Shown here piece by piece: positions 42,433 to 54,379 of a DNA stretch of 64,000 nt (positions within the stretch are counted from its first letter, which is position 1; every line of letters begins with the position of its first letter). The translations under genes were made by a program, and so were the position numbers. The notes below the pieces were generated by a model. It was given only the letters and a program-made list of their open reading frames with translations. It did not search any database and had not been told where the DNA came from. Origin of the DNA: Owenia fusiformis (Eukaryota; Annelida; Polychaeta; Sabellida; Oweniidae); NCBI GenBank assembly GCA_903813345.2, contig CAIIXF020000004.1:19021513-19085512 (forward strand), given 5' to 3'.

Positions 42433-43160
42433 GTCTACCAGAAAACCACCAGGGCTTTCATGTATATGTTCAAGTATGAACTATAAAAATTGCAATACAT
42501 CTCCATGTCAGTTTTAAAAAGAAAAGAAAATATTGCACTGGCAGCATCGAACCCCAGCCACCTTCAGGCAAGGGGAGCATTTTACCAGTGAACCATCAGT
42601 GCTTTCCCGTTACAAACGCTGAATGATGATCTATATGGTCTAAAATTGTAATACATCTTCCTATCAGCTTTTAAAACATTGCACTGACAGATTTGAACCC
42701 TTGCAGCCAGCATGCCAGGCGAGCATTCTACCAGAAAACCACCAGGGCTTTCATGTATATGTTCAAGTATGAACTATAAAAATTGTAATACATCTTCATG
42801 TCAGTTTTAAAAAGAAAAGAAAATATTGCACTGGCAGAATCGAACCCCAGCCACCTTCAAGCAAGGGGAGCATTTTACCAGTGAACCATCAGTGCCTTCC
42901 TGTTACGAACGCTAGGATGATCTATAAAAATTGTAATACATCTTCATGTCATTTCTTAAAACAAAGGAAAACATTTTACAGGCAGAATCGAACCCCAGCC
43001 GCCTGCATGCAAGGCGAGCATTCTACCAATGAACCACCAGTGCTTTCATGTAAACGCTGAAGTATGATATAAAAAATTGTCATATATCTTCATGTCAGTT
43101 TTTAAAGCAAAAGAAAACATTGCACTGCCAAAATTCAACCCAAACCAAGGGCGTTGGAAG
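42433..43160 (-). repeat. Tandem tRNA-derived units, array 1 (minus strand, ~5 units)
   Basis: On the minus strand each unit contains a tRNA-like body that starts GCACTGGTGGTTCA(C/T)TGG (A-box region) and has GGTTCGATTCTGCC (B-box region). Bodies lie at about 42534-42602, 42680-42748, 42827-42895 and 42975-43043, with partial ones near 42433-42458 and 43122-43160. Spacing is ~147 bp, with a linker reading TTTTAAAACTGACATGAAGA. The body resembles tRNA-Gly, but the anticodon loop lacks the invariant U33 arrangement, so these are tRNA-derived repeats rather than tRNA genes. Confidence 0.75.
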
Positions 43161-43415
43161 GTGTAAATTCAATACGACTGTAACAAGTTATGGGGTAAGA
43201 TGTAATGCTGCGGCTCGTGTCGTCTAGTGGCAGTATCATAAAATGTTAGTTTGATTTCTATTTCTTTTATTGTTCATTGATTAATATAACTTTACATGTC
43301 CAAAGTAATTTCCTGGTTGTAACCTCTGCAAAACCACACTGTCTCTAATCAATTCTAAAATCAACTTCGCTGAGGCTACACAATTCTTATATATATACAG
43401 CCTGTTTTTGGCAAA

Positions 43416-43490
43416 GAGCCAGGTTGGCAAATAGCCAACTGGCACCAGGCCAACTGGGCATGAAGCCAACTGGCACTGGGCCAAATGGAT
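43416..43490 (+). repeat. Short GCCAACTGGCA tandem repeats
   Basis: AGCCAACTGGCACCAGGCCA and related ~19-bp units repeat three to four times. The core TGCCAGTTGGC is near-palindromic. Confidence 0.7.
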
Positions 43491-43831
43491 AAATAATCAA
43501 ATATACAATAAAAACATGGGTTCAAAGCAAGGGGAGATCTCCGACCACTCCAGGAAACCCACTAGATCAAAGTACTTATCTTTATTACAGTTGGTTTCCT
43601 AGAGGTGTGAAGTGACATGGATGGTCTTATGTAAAGTTACAATTAAATTGAATGATTAATCCCCAAGAGCAAATATGCATTCAGTGATAACCCTCTCCCT
43701 ATTTCTGAGTCAGTTTTAACCCCCTCCCTTTCCTTGACCATCTATGTTACATTCTCCCCCTACTTTGTAATTATTTGTCCCAAATAAAATAAGAACTCAA
43801 TGTACAATTAATATTACATAATATGTATATA

Positions 43832-44744
43832 CAGGGTGTTCAAAAAAACGCAACCCAAGGATATCGCTATATCTTGGAAAATACTCATCCAATTATGTTC
43901 ATATTTTTAGGAAAGAAATAAGAGACTGTGTATGTATAGCCCCTGCTGTTAGTTAGTTGTAAAACACAATGTCTTGGACACTTGGTCAAAAGACAGTTGT
44001 ACTAGCAAAATACGAAAAACGTGAATGGAAAATCACTATATCTTGGAAAATACTAATTCAATTATGTTCATTTTTTCAGGAAAAGAAAGAAGAGACTGTG
44101 TATGTATAGCTCCTGTTGTCAGTAAGTTGTAAAACATGATGCCTTGGACACCTACTCAAATGACAGTTGTTCTAGGAAAACATGAAAACGCAGTCAGAGG
44201 TGACTGCCACAGCAATAAAACCAAATAACTTTCTAACCATGGTGTTTTGGCACTTCAGATTTGGCACAAATTATCCTCATTCAATGTGTGATGAATTTGT
44301 GGAGTTTCGTCAAAATCACTCCAGGGACTTTACAGTCATGGTCAAAATGCCTTCTTAAGTCTCCCTGAACCAGGGCGTTTGACTGCGATTTGAAAGCATT
44401 TCAACCATGACTGTAAAGTCCCTGAAGTGATTTTGATTTCACTCTACAGATTCACCATGCAGTGAATGAAGATGATTTGTGCCAAATTTGAAGAGCCAAA
44501 ACACTATGGTTAGAAAGTTATTTAATTTTTTTGAGGTTGCAGTCACCCCTGACTGCGTTTTTCATATTTTCCTAGTACAACTGTCTTTTGAGCAGGTGTC
44601 CAAGGCATCATGTTTTACAACTAACCATTTACAGGAGCTATGCATACACAGTCTCTTCTTTATTTCCTGAAAATATGAACATAATTGAACCAGTATTTTT
44701 CAAGATATAGCGATTTCTTTGGGTTGCGTTTTTTTAACACCCTG
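43832..44744. mobile_element. 913-bp palindromic mariner-type element with TA target duplication
   Basis: Ends CAGGGTGTTCAAAAAAACGC at the left and, inverted, GCGTTTTTTTAACACCCTG at the right, flanked by TA (43830-43831, 44745-44746). Nearly the whole length folds back on a centre near 44350-44390 (TGACTGTAAAGTCCCTGAAG against CAGGGACTTTACAGTCATGG). The subterminal ~165 bp is duplicated in the left arm only (43862-44012 and 44030-44180). No transposase. The ends class it with Tc1/mariner. Confidence 0.8.
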
Positions 44745-44902
44745 TACATGCATAAATAGGTTTCCAATGTGAAACCATAAAACTAATGATAGGGTAACAT
44801 AACATTCAAATAAAGTGGCCTTACAGATAACAGGTACATTTGCATTAAGTGATAAAGGGTGTATTCAAATTGAATCAGCAATATTTACCACAAACCATTT
44901 CC

Positions 44903-45464
44903 TCATACAAAACTTGACTGGGCTCTCTTTATAAATGTATACTGAAACTGAAAAGGTCCTTTACAGGTCTTCACCCAGCGGTCTACATCTTCCGTTATTA
45001 GATGCCAGTGAAACCTATGTTTGATTCTTTCCTGGGTTCGCTGTATCCCTAGATGACCACATGTAGGTGCGTTGTGCATTTGTTCAATTATATACCTCCT
45101 TTGACTATATGGGACGATCAGTTGTTTAACTATTCGCTCTGTTTGTAGGGAGACCCATTTGCGATACAGGACCCCATTTATAATTTCTAGCCTCTTCCAC
45201 TGCACCCAGTATGACTTCAGACAGGGGCTCAGGTGACATATCTCCTCCCAGTCTGGCCGATGCCCTTTCTCCATGCATAAAAGGATATGTTTGATATCTG
45301 GGTCACCCAACTGCAAGTTTCTTACTTCATCATTGCCTTTAGTTTGTATCCACTGACAGGTATCACTCTCATCATAGGTGTGCTCTCCTCCTTGTAACTC
45401 TTTCTTTTGCTGGCGAGTTAGGACATGTATGCCAGGTAGGGTGTCTTCAATTTCAGCGTTCCCT
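44903..45464 (-). pseudogene. Ty3/Gypsy-like pol fragment (integrase zinc-binding region), truncated
   Basis: The minus-strand frame runs from the assembly gap to a stop at 44903. It contains GVLYRKW, a VPYSQRRYIIEQMHNAP segment and GHLGIQRTQERIKHRFHW, which match the HHCC zinc-finger domain at the start of Gypsy-type integrases. The final Cx2C pair is lost: after VKTC the sequence turns unrelated, so the integrase core is missing. The upstream part (reverse transcriptase and RNase H expected) would lie in or beyond the gap. It is a 3'-truncated, inactive copy of a retrotransposon. Described only as a remnant. Confidence 0.8.
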
Positions 45465-45964
45465 NNNNNNNNNNNNNNNNNNNNNNNNNNNNNNNNNNNN
45501 NNNNNNNNNNNNNNNNNNNNNNNNNNNNNNNNNNNNNNNNNNNNNNNNNNNNNNNNNNNNNNNNNNNNNNNNNNNNNNNNNNNNNNNNNNNNNNNNNNNN
45601 NNNNNNNNNNNNNNNNNNNNNNNNNNNNNNNNNNNNNNNNNNNNNNNNNNNNNNNNNNNNNNNNNNNNNNNNNNNNNNNNNNNNNNNNNNNNNNNNNNNN
45701 NNNNNNNNNNNNNNNNNNNNNNNNNNNNNNNNNNNNNNNNNNNNNNNNNNNNNNNNNNNNNNNNNNNNNNNNNNNNNNNNNNNNNNNNNNNNNNNNNNNN
45801 NNNNNNNNNNNNNNNNNNNNNNNNNNNNNNNNNNNNNNNNNNNNNNNNNNNNNNNNNNNNNNNNNNNNNNNNNNNNNNNNNNNNNNNNNNNNNNNNNNNN
45901 NNNNNNNNNNNNNNNNNNNNNNNNNNNNNNNNNNNNNNNNNNNNNNNNNNNNNNNNNNNNNNNN
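45465..45964. other. Assembly gap (500 N)
   Basis: Exactly 500 N, which suggests a fixed-size scaffold gap rather than a measured one. Gypsy sequence lies on one side and mariner sequence on the other, so the missing DNA is probably repetitive. Confidence 0.99.
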
Positions 45965-46427
45965 AACAAGCCAATACCACCCCAACACTGCAAATGATAT
46001 GCTGAAATGGTTTAGGCAATGCTCTGGTGGTCAGCTCATCAGTTGCAGAAAGCAAACCATATGGGCAGCTCATTCGCCAGATCTAAATCCCCAAATTTTT
46101 ATCTTTGAGGATTTCTCAAAGCCAATGTGTATACTGACAGGCAATAACTACCCCAATATTTACCATCCACATTAATGTGTATATGTCAGGGTCATTAATA
46201 ACTTTGTTTGCAGGATTCATTTGTGCATAGAGAGGAGAAGTGCCCATTTTGAGCATTTTTTGTAAAGTAATGTAGTTTTTGACACAATAAACAGATTATC
46301 ATCAAACCTTCGAAGCAAAATTCACATTGAATGAACTAAATAATTCTAAAATTTCAAGGCAAAATATGCAAAATTGACAGAGTTATTCAACTTTCTTACG
46401 GTCCTGTTTTTTTTTTGGACACCCTAG
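45965..46427 (+). pseudogene. C-terminal end of a dead mariner-like transposase with 3' terminal repeat
   Basis: The plus-strand frame 45966-46175 reads YHPNTANDMLKWFRQ, then WAAHSPDLNPQIFIFEDFSK, the motif around the third catalytic residue of mariner transposases. The acidic residue expected after NP(x) is replaced by I, and the DGA motif expected before PxHTA is altered, so the protein cannot be active. A GGACACCCTAG end at about 46418-46427 fits a mariner 3' terminal repeat. The 5' part is in the gap. Confidence 0.65.
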
Positions 46428-46489
46428 TGTTCGTTGGGATTTCCTACTCTGTGTAGTTGCCAATTTATAGTTGTAAATTGTGAATTGCA

Positions 46490-47475
46490 GGTTCTACAAC
46501 ATGAATCAGAACATCCCCAGCTTCTGCAACAACATGAGTCAGAACATACTCAGGTTCTACAACAACATGTGTCAGAATATCCCCAGATTCTACAACAACA
46601 GGAGTCAGAACTTCACTAGGTTCTACAACAACATGAGTCAGAACATACTCAGGTTCTACAACATGAGTCAGAACATACTCAGGTTCTACAACAACATTTG
46701 TCAGAATATCCCCAGATTCTACAACAACAGGAGTCAGAACATCACTAGGTTCTACAACAACATTAGTCAGAATATCCACCACTAGGTTCTACAACAACAT
46801 GAGTCAGACTATCCACCACTAGGTTCTACAACAAAATGAGTCAGAACATACCCAGGTTCTACAACAAAATGAGTCAGAACATCCCCAGGCTCTACAACAT
46901 GAGTCAGAGCATCCCCAGATTCTACAACAACATGTGTCAGAACATCACTAGGTTCTACAACAACATGAGTCAGAATATCCACCACTAGGTTCTACAACAA
47001 AATGAGTCAGAACATCCCCAGGCTCTACAACATGAGTCAGAGCATCCCCAGGCTCTACAACATGAGTCAGAGCATCCCCAGATTCTACAACAACATGAGT
47101 CAGAACATCACTAGGTTCTACAACAACATGAGTCAGAATATCCACCACTAGGTTCTACAACAAAATGAGTCAGAACATACCCAGGTTACAACATGAGTCA
47201 GAGCATCCCCAGGCTCTACAACATGAGTCAGAGCATCCCCAGATTCTACAACAACATGAGTCAGAACATCACTAGGTTCTACAACAACATGAGTCAGAAT
47301 ATCCACCACTAGGTTCTACAACAAAATGAGTCAGAACATACCCAGGTTACAACATGAGTCAGAGCATCCCCAGGCTCTACAACATGAGTCAGAGCATCCC
47401 CAGATTCTACAACAACATGAGTCAGAACATCATCAGGTTCTACAACAACATGAGTCAGAACATCAGCAAGAGGTT
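46490..47475 (+). repeat. 33-bp minisatellite (~28-30 units) with traces of a coding frame
   Basis: Units read GTTCTACAACAACATGAGTC followed by AGAACATMCYCAG. Most are 33 bp, some 30 bp (one CAA missing) and some ~37 bp. In one plus frame the first four units give VLQQHESEHPQ-type 11-residue repeats after a good acceptor-like TTGTGAATTGCAG (to 46489), until a stop at 46617-46619. The last units (47326-47544) are open again and end in non-repetitive RGCQVMITELPLDVEYNNKT and a stop. The middle has in-frame TAG and frame-changing units. Either a decayed coding exon or a non-coding satellite. Confidence 0.75.
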
Positions 47476-47544
47476 CTCAGGGGTTGTCAGGTCATGATAA
47501 CAGAACTACCGCTTGATGTTGAGTATAATAACAAAACTGTATGA

Positions 47545-48680
47545 CAGGAATGATTTTGAAGCTTTGTGTTTCCAGATGAAGCTCTCTACATGTTTGCTAT
47601 GTGTTACAAGAAGAACACCTTTTCAAAATCATCTTCATGTTCATTGGGACAATGGCCTGGTAGTAGACAGGAAAATACTTTTGTCTTTTGTCTGCTTTGG
47701 TTGTGTGCAAGCTATTGAAATATTGATGAAATAGTGATCAGTAGAATTAATTAAGTAAATTGATCAGAACTCTTTGAATTTATAGTACCTATGAAAACAT
47801 ATATTTGGTGAAAAATATCACTCTTGATAGCTAATGCATTTTTATAGTCTCAGACTGTTATTTAGATGTTTGTTAAAAGGTTGCACCGAATGTGTGCAAA
47901 CAATCTTTCGTAGAAATGCCTTGTTAACTTTATGTAAAGATATTCATTTGCAATAACTTTGTAAAGTACATGTAGTCGTTTGATAAGGGAAATCTTAAAT
48001 GGATGAATTTTGGTGCCCCAATAAAAATGGTATAGAGTATAAGATTTCTGCTTGGGGAATTAACATGAATACTGTTATTTCAATACAGGATTTATCATAT
48101 AAAAAAATTGGAGATTGGTTAACTCATTAGATTTGGAAGATCTTTAAGATATTCAATTAATGGTTCTTACACAGTGAACCTCTGAGATCAACAAGGCGTC
48201 TGTTGTTGGTAAACATTGGATTTCTTCTAAAAATTCAAAAATTGAAGTAGCATTAAGCAGTTCTGGTGTTTATTGTATTTTTGACTTTTTGAGGGCTTTC
48301 ATTTTCATGGGGTTATGGAAATTGTTTTTTCTTGTCAAATTTAACCAGTAATTGCAATATTCATTATGTAGGCATTTTAGTTTATGTGGTGTAATTACCA
48401 TATTCTCTTAATAAATCCACAGTGTGGTTTCCAAATTTAAATTTAAAAGTGTATGATGTTGAGAAAAATATCGACGATGATCCTTTTAGTTGTGATCACT
48501 TAGGTTCTCATACTCTACAGCTACTATTTTTATCTGCATTAAACATGTTGAAAATCATCAATCAATATAATATATCAATCAGTTCTGTTAATCAAAATCA
48601 ATGTGTTAATATTGAGACAAAATTCAATAAAATAGTCACATTTGCCTCATTGGAATTGTGCGCTCATTAGATAATATGGT
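47545..48680. other. Unassigned AT-rich DNA
   Basis: No gene or repeat recognised; open frames are short and AT-biased. Confidence 0.35.
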
Positions 48681-48982
48681 GTATTACATACCTAGCGAAG
48701 CATTTGTATGGAAGTCAATGGGAAAGTTAGCGAGCTATATCCACCGATATTGCCCGATTACCCCGATATAGCCCGCTTACCTCGTTTTGATATTAGAGTT
48801 CTTTAATAACCATGAGAAGTAACCAAAGTAACCATGGGAACAAAGGCATGTAATACATCAGTTATGTCACTATGACGTGAAATATGCCTTCGTTCTTGCC
48901 CAAATATAGAGCCTCCCAAGGTCGGCCTATATTGGGAGAACTCAGGCATATTTCACGTCATAGTGACATAACCTCTAAATAT
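48681..48982 (+). mobile_element. MITE family M, copy 1
   Basis: Nearly identical to 59742-60062 (from TATTACATACCTAGCGAAGC to GTGACATAACCTCTAAATA). Internal arms TTATGTCACTATGACGTGAAATATGCC and its inverse make a ~28-bp stem around TATAGAGCCTCCCAAGG. High identity between copies implies recent spread. No coding capacity. Confidence 0.85.
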
Positions 48983-50544
48983 TGTTTTAGTGAACACCTC
49001 TCTTAGTTAGCACCACTTCAGATACATTTCACATCGAATCCTGTATATCATGCCCTCGATAGTTAGAAAATACCTATAGTGGACACTTTTTGTGGCTCAA
49101 TAGGTGTTCACTATTTACAGGTTTTACTGTATTTGAATTTATTGGAGTATATGTAAATGCGATAGGTCTTTATTTGTGATCGATGTACAATGGACTTGAT
49201 GTTTCAATACTAAATGCATACATTTTTGGCTTTTGCAAAATATATGTTGTCACTAGTCCACAGTAGGGTGAACTGGAATTAGCCACACCCAAAAATGGAG
49301 ATAAAGTTTGTTAATGTTCAAGATTGAAGTGAGTCAACAGGTATATGCATAATTATAATACTTTATAAATCGCTTGATAAAATGAATAGTCACATGGGTT
49401 GACTTTGAAATGGCATATGTAAATAGTTCTTTGCAATAGAAATAAATAAATTGTACATCAAACTTTCTTGATTAGTTTGTTTGGTCCAGACTTGAATACA
49501 GCATCAACTCCAAATACCACAATGTAGTTCAAGGCCAGCTATTATCAGAAACTATAACATTAATTAAAACCTCATCTAATCCCAAATACCTTCGAACACG
49601 TAAACTTGAACACATAAGGACCCTAACTCCTAATTGCTATAGCCAATTCACTTTTGAATTTTGAGAATAATGTTTAATTCTAATTATTTGAGAGCCTTTA
49701 TCGACATGAATTCAAACTGGCAGAAAGGTAAAAGGTCGGGCAATTAATCCGATTCATGAATACCAAGGGATGCTACATCCCGGGTTTAGAGTATTTTGCA
49801 TTTCGTTCAGATTATGGCGCCTCTACCGTCAAAAGTTAAAATAGCACTGGTTTCGAGACTATTTTAGTACGTGTCCACTTGAACCACTTGAAAACGTGTT
49901 CAGAATGGTGAGAAACTGCATGGTTTTGAAAGAATTTTTGCAATGGTAGAGGGTCCTGGCTACGGGCCTGTTAATGGTAGATCCAAACTGATAACATGGT
50001 CATATGGGTGTCCTATATCCATAAATACTCTGATAGGACGCCGTGCCCCGGGGTTTTCCGATCGTTTCGTTCAGTAAATAGCACTGGTTGCGAGACTATT
50101 CTAGCACGGGTTTCGAGAGCTATTGGCACGGGTTTCGAGAGCTAACAGCACGGGTGCTAAAAGCCCGGGTCCTGTCAATGTTTGCCATCGACCCTTTCTC
50201 CAATAATGGGTCCGAAAGTTCACGATCATATATATATTCTTACTAGATTCTCGGCACATAGACTTATATGGACATTCTACAAATTTTGAACCGCATTGTC
50301 CAGGACGAATCGCACTCCTTCTTGTTGAAAATTCAAGACTGCCGCCAACATTTTAGACAATTATCACAGTCGGAGAGAATATTCTGGCGAAAGGAACATA
50401 ACGTATGGACGTCCGTGACAATTATATTCATTTGATGATTTTTTTCATTCCCTTTTCTCAATAAAATATGGTTAATTATGTTTTCCAATATCAATTGATA
50501 ATATTTCTACCCTGAAAAATATCTAAAAAGAAGATTTTGGTTGT
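48983..50544. other. Unassigned DNA with short CGGGTTTCGAGA repeats
   Basis: Mostly featureless. Between 49840 and 50170, TGGTTTCGAGACTATT, TGGTTGCGAGACTATT and ACGGGTTTCGAGAGCTA (twice) form a loose repeat group followed by GCACGGGTGCTAAAAGCCCG. Confidence 0.4.
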
Positions 50545-51680
50545 TCAGTACCATGTATATCCAAAATTATGGCATATTCTATACTTTCTATAATTTCTAC
50601 ACTTTCGAACTGCTTTTTTTTAAATGATACTTTTTTCAGTCTTAGACTGTCTATACTTTTGATTTTGGTGAATTCCCGTTGTCTATCTTTCTATACTTTA
50701 CATTTTGGTGAAATCCCTATGTCTATACTTTCTATACTTTCGATACTTTCAATACATTGTAAAAAATATGTGACGTCATAAGTTTCTTGGTCACTTTCGA
50801 TTTTGGTGAATTGCCTCAATGTATTGTAAAAACAGACAGTTATGGGGAAAAGCAGATAGAAAGTGTAGAAACTATAGACATCTGATTTGTCGAAGACAGT
50901 TATGGGGAAAAGCAGATCGAAAGTATAGAAAGTATAAAAACTATAGACATTTGATTTGTCGAAGACAGTTATGGGGAAAAGCAGATCGAAAGTATAGAAA
51001 GTATAGAAACTATAGACATCTGATTTGTCGAAGACAGCTATGGGGAAAAGCAGATCGAAAGTATAGAAAGTATAGAAACTATAGACATTTGATTTGTCTA
51101 AGACATTTCTTGGAAAAAGCAGATCGAATGCATCTGATATGTCGAATACAGTTCTGGGAAATAGCAGATAGAAAGTATAGAAACTATAGACATCTAATTT
51201 GTCAAAGACAGTTTTGTGAAAAGCAGATAGAAAGTATAGAAACTGTAGACATCTGATTTGTCGAAGACAGTTATGGGAAAAAGCAGATCGAAAGTATAGA
51301 AAGTATAGACATCTGATATGTCGAAAACAGTTCTGGGAAAAAGCAGATCGAAAGTATAGAAAGTATAGAAACTATAGACATCTGATTTGTCGAAGACAGT
51401 TATAGGAAAAAGCAGATCGAAAGTATAGAAAGTATAGAAACTATAGACATCTGCTTTGTCAAAGGCAGTTAGTATGAAAGGGCATTTCGAAAGTATAGAA
51501 ACTATAGACATCTGATTTGTCAAAGGCAGTTGGTATGAAAAAGCAGTTCGAAAGTATAGAAAGTATAGAAACGTCGAAGGCAGATAGTATGAAAAAGGAG
51601 ATCGAAAGTATAGAAAGTATAGACAATGTATAGAAAGTATAGACATTGCCATAATTCTGGATATACCTCGTTCAGTACCA
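50545..51680. repeat. ~66-75-bp AAGTATAGAAACTATAGACAT satellite with inverted ends
   Basis: Units of GAAAGTATAGAAAGTATAGA, ACTATAGACATCTGATTTGT and CGAAGACAGTTATGGGGAAA repeat about 13 times from 50820 to 51640. The left flank (50560-50815) contains the same words inverted (CTATACTTTCTATACTTTCG). The outer ends TATATCCAAAATTATGGCAT and, inverted, GCCATAATTCTGGATATA suggest an element boundary. Several units are 66 bp, so a 145-codon frame stays open (50819-51256), but its KYRKYRNYRHLIC-type product is a repeat artefact. Confidence 0.85.
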
Positions 51681-52080
51681 CCCATTGTTAAGATTTCGTC
51701 CAAATTTTCGATAAATCAATAAAATATGCTCATTTCGTATAACTTATATATGTGGCATATATACATATCAGATGTCTATCCTTTTTTCATCATAATATAA
51801 GAGGTTTGTATGTTTTAGTAGAAACGTATTCCTTTCCAAACATTTAGATTTAAGAATTTCTCCCATTGGTGATATTGTTCAAAATCAAAATTCGTTTTTA
51901 GTGTGCCATAGATGTCAACCATTAACTATTGCAGAATCAAAAAAAGTTTTGTGAAAAATTAGGATAATGTTTAAAAATTATACACCGGACAATAAATAAC
52001 TACTCAATGCAGACAGGGAGTTTTAATTGCCCAAAAACTGAGTATCAAAATGCATTTGTATCTCTTTAGTATCTTGCATG
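51681..52080. other. Unassigned AT-rich DNA
   Basis: No feature recognised. Confidence 0.3.
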
Positions 52081-52704
52081 ACTCGTTCATATGAATTCTT
52101 TATTTCTACCTCGTTCCCAATACATTCTGAGACAGTTCAACCTTTGCCCCACGTCCTGTTCGTCGTTAGTACATTGTCACTCGATATAATTGCCAGGCGG
52201 TCCTAACTTCGACCGTTAATTTGAATTTTTGACGTACCGGATATTTGAAAATCAAGGATTACGAGTCTCACACTGCACCGTTTTTCTTCAAACTTGTTCC
52301 ATTCAAAGCATGACAAAAATCTCTTTCTGGTGGTACGTCATTATCTTAAACAGAGTTCCTACTTCCAGCGTAATTTTGGTCCCCAGCTGTAAGAAGGCCT
52401 TCTAACAGCTGGGGAGTGTGGACCAAAACGCTGCTAGAACGAGAGACTCTTTACAATAAAGTAATGCACTGACAGAAGTGCAATTTTGTTTTGCTTTTAA
52501 TGGTATAATGGAAGAAAAAAAGTGCAGTATCAGACTCGCAATCCTTGATTTTCAAGCATCTGGTAGGTCAAAAATTCCAATTAACGGTCGAAGACCGCGT
52601 GAAAGGGTAGTAAGTAGACCCCAAACGGTTCTAAGTACTTCCAATCCGTCCATACAGTTTAAGCCCGTTCTCGAGAGCGTAGTGAGAACTAGTTTGGTGT
52701 GATA
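52081..52704. mobile_element. Phased-motif TIR element, copy 2, with nested palindrome
   Basis: The right end GAACTAGTTTGGTGTGATA (52686-52704) equals the end at 11999-12019, and TACCTCGTTCCCAATACATT / GACAGTTCAACC matches 11709-11745. The left terminus is missing. A separate palindrome (52207-52593) is inserted within it. Confidence 0.65.
52207..52593. mobile_element. ~387-bp perfect-fold palindromic insertion
   Basis: CTTCGACCGTTAATTTGAAT faces TTCCAATTAACGGTCGAAG, AAAATCAAGGATTACGAGTC faces GACTCGCAATCCTTGATTTT, and CCCCAGCTGT..GAAGGCCTTC..ACAGCTGGGG forms the centre (52380-52416). Arms span the entire length. No coding capacity. Confidence 0.8.
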
Positions 52705-54220
52705 ATAGGGTCAGATACTGAAAGTGTAAGCATGGACGACCTCCAACCGTCCAATGAATACAGTCAGTGGGTTCAGAATCAGAACGCGTTTCAGACGGCG
52801 TTCTGAAACAGCTCACTATAGCTTATTCCTTAAATTTTGGCCTGAATGCTTTGTACGTTGAGAGACGGGACGGGACACGACAAGTGTGACAGCGCCATTA
52901 GCATTAGGCGCACGATGGGCACATTTTAACTTGGTATGAGTAGGGGGTAATTTATGAGGATCAATAGGACTCAGTCGGATTCAAAATGCAATTTTTTATT
53001 TTATCATTGGTTGCATTTTCTGTTCCTGAAGAATAACGTGGATTGCATATGTGTCCCCGATTTGTGGGAGTTACACCCCAGTCACATTTCCAACAGCCAC
53101 CGTGCGGTCTATCATTTCTGCGGCCAATAGCTTTTCCACGCTCGCCGTAGAAATTCTGCGCTCTCATACTTTTGCAGTCACATTTCCCACGGCAGCCGCC
53201 CGGTGAATTTTAAATTTCTGTTGATAAATAATACTTTTTTCATTTTATTTACATCAGGGCAATTTATAAATGTTATTCATAGTGCTAGGATGTAATATCA
53301 AATGAAAAGTGATCGTGAAGCTAGTATTTAGCCTAATAAAAACTGTCGAAAGATAAAAATACAGGTGATACAGATCTTCAAATAAACAAAGTTAAATTAT
53401 GCTATTCTCATTGCAAAGTGGCGTTTACATATTAACATACATAGGGGTCTACAATTTTTAAACCAATTTTCTTTATGCCCCATGGGGCTTTTTGAGAGGG
53501 AACAACATTTTTCCAATTTGTGATGGGCGTTCATAAAAGGGAAATAGTTTTCCCAAGCCAGTGGGCATTTATTTAGTAAAGTTGACGTGTACATCTTTTG
53601 AAACCAAAAATTATTCTTCATTTAGGTACTCTGTTCGAGAAATAGAGATTAAATTCAAAAAGATGAAGTGAGTACATGGCGAAAATGAAACTTCTTGCGA
53701 ATGGGAGAACATCCAATTTGATACGAGGACAGCCTGTCTTCGTTTCCAGTTAATCCCAAGTGATTACGTTTAGAATGTTTTGTTCTTTTACATTTTACGA
53801 TTTGATAAGAGACAGAGACTAAGAAATTAAATGCGACGAAACATTTTGACAACGTAATATGTGTACTGTTTATTCTTAAAGTTTTATGCGTTAACTTATT
53901 TTATCGGTTTCAAAATGTTTCATTTTATTTTGCCTATATAAAATATATTGAATAAGATAAGATCAACTGTTCCGTAATATATATTGTGTTTTGATGACCT
54001 TTTTTAGAATCACAATGTAAAATAAATCCCCCGTTCCTGTCATTCTGGTAACGCCGTGTAATGGATGCAATTCAAAGTGAGAGAGAGATCTATACATCAG
54101 AATGCGTCCATGCCATTAATTTTGCCAAATACATGACATGAAACTGGCTTGAGGTGCGTCCCCCTTTATCTGGTAAATTATGACTAAATTTTTCGGACAA
54201 CTGGGTTTCGGACAACTGTG
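52705..54220. other. Unassigned DNA
   Basis: No gene recognised. A short GC-richer patch (52740-53170) has minus-strand open frames without family resemblance. Confidence 0.3.
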
Positions 54221-54379
54221 GTTCACCCGTTTGTTACAGCAAATTAAGTTTTCAAAATAGCCAATCACTTAATACTATGTGCATTAAATTACATATTTCA
54301 TTCGTTAAATGATATTTTTTGCGTAAATTGTTATGGTATTCCTTAAGAGTAACACATTATATGCACAATATTGAATTTC

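Noticed and set aside
45378-46175. Long frames crossing the N gap on both strands
   Set aside because: They are extended artificially through 500 N; only the parts outside the gap (Gypsy, mariner) were used.
46465-46782. Minus-strand 105-codon frame with VVVEPSDVLT repeats
   Set aside because: It is the reverse of the 33-bp minisatellite; the plus frame has better flanking signals. No support for a minus-strand gene.
50819-51256. 145-codon frame with KYRKYRNYRHLIC repeats
   Set aside because: It is open only because most satellite units are 66 bp; the opposite strand is equally open (51194-51703).
53000-53170. 68-codon minus-strand frame with several Cys
   Set aside because: No spacing that fits a known zinc finger, no start or splice support.
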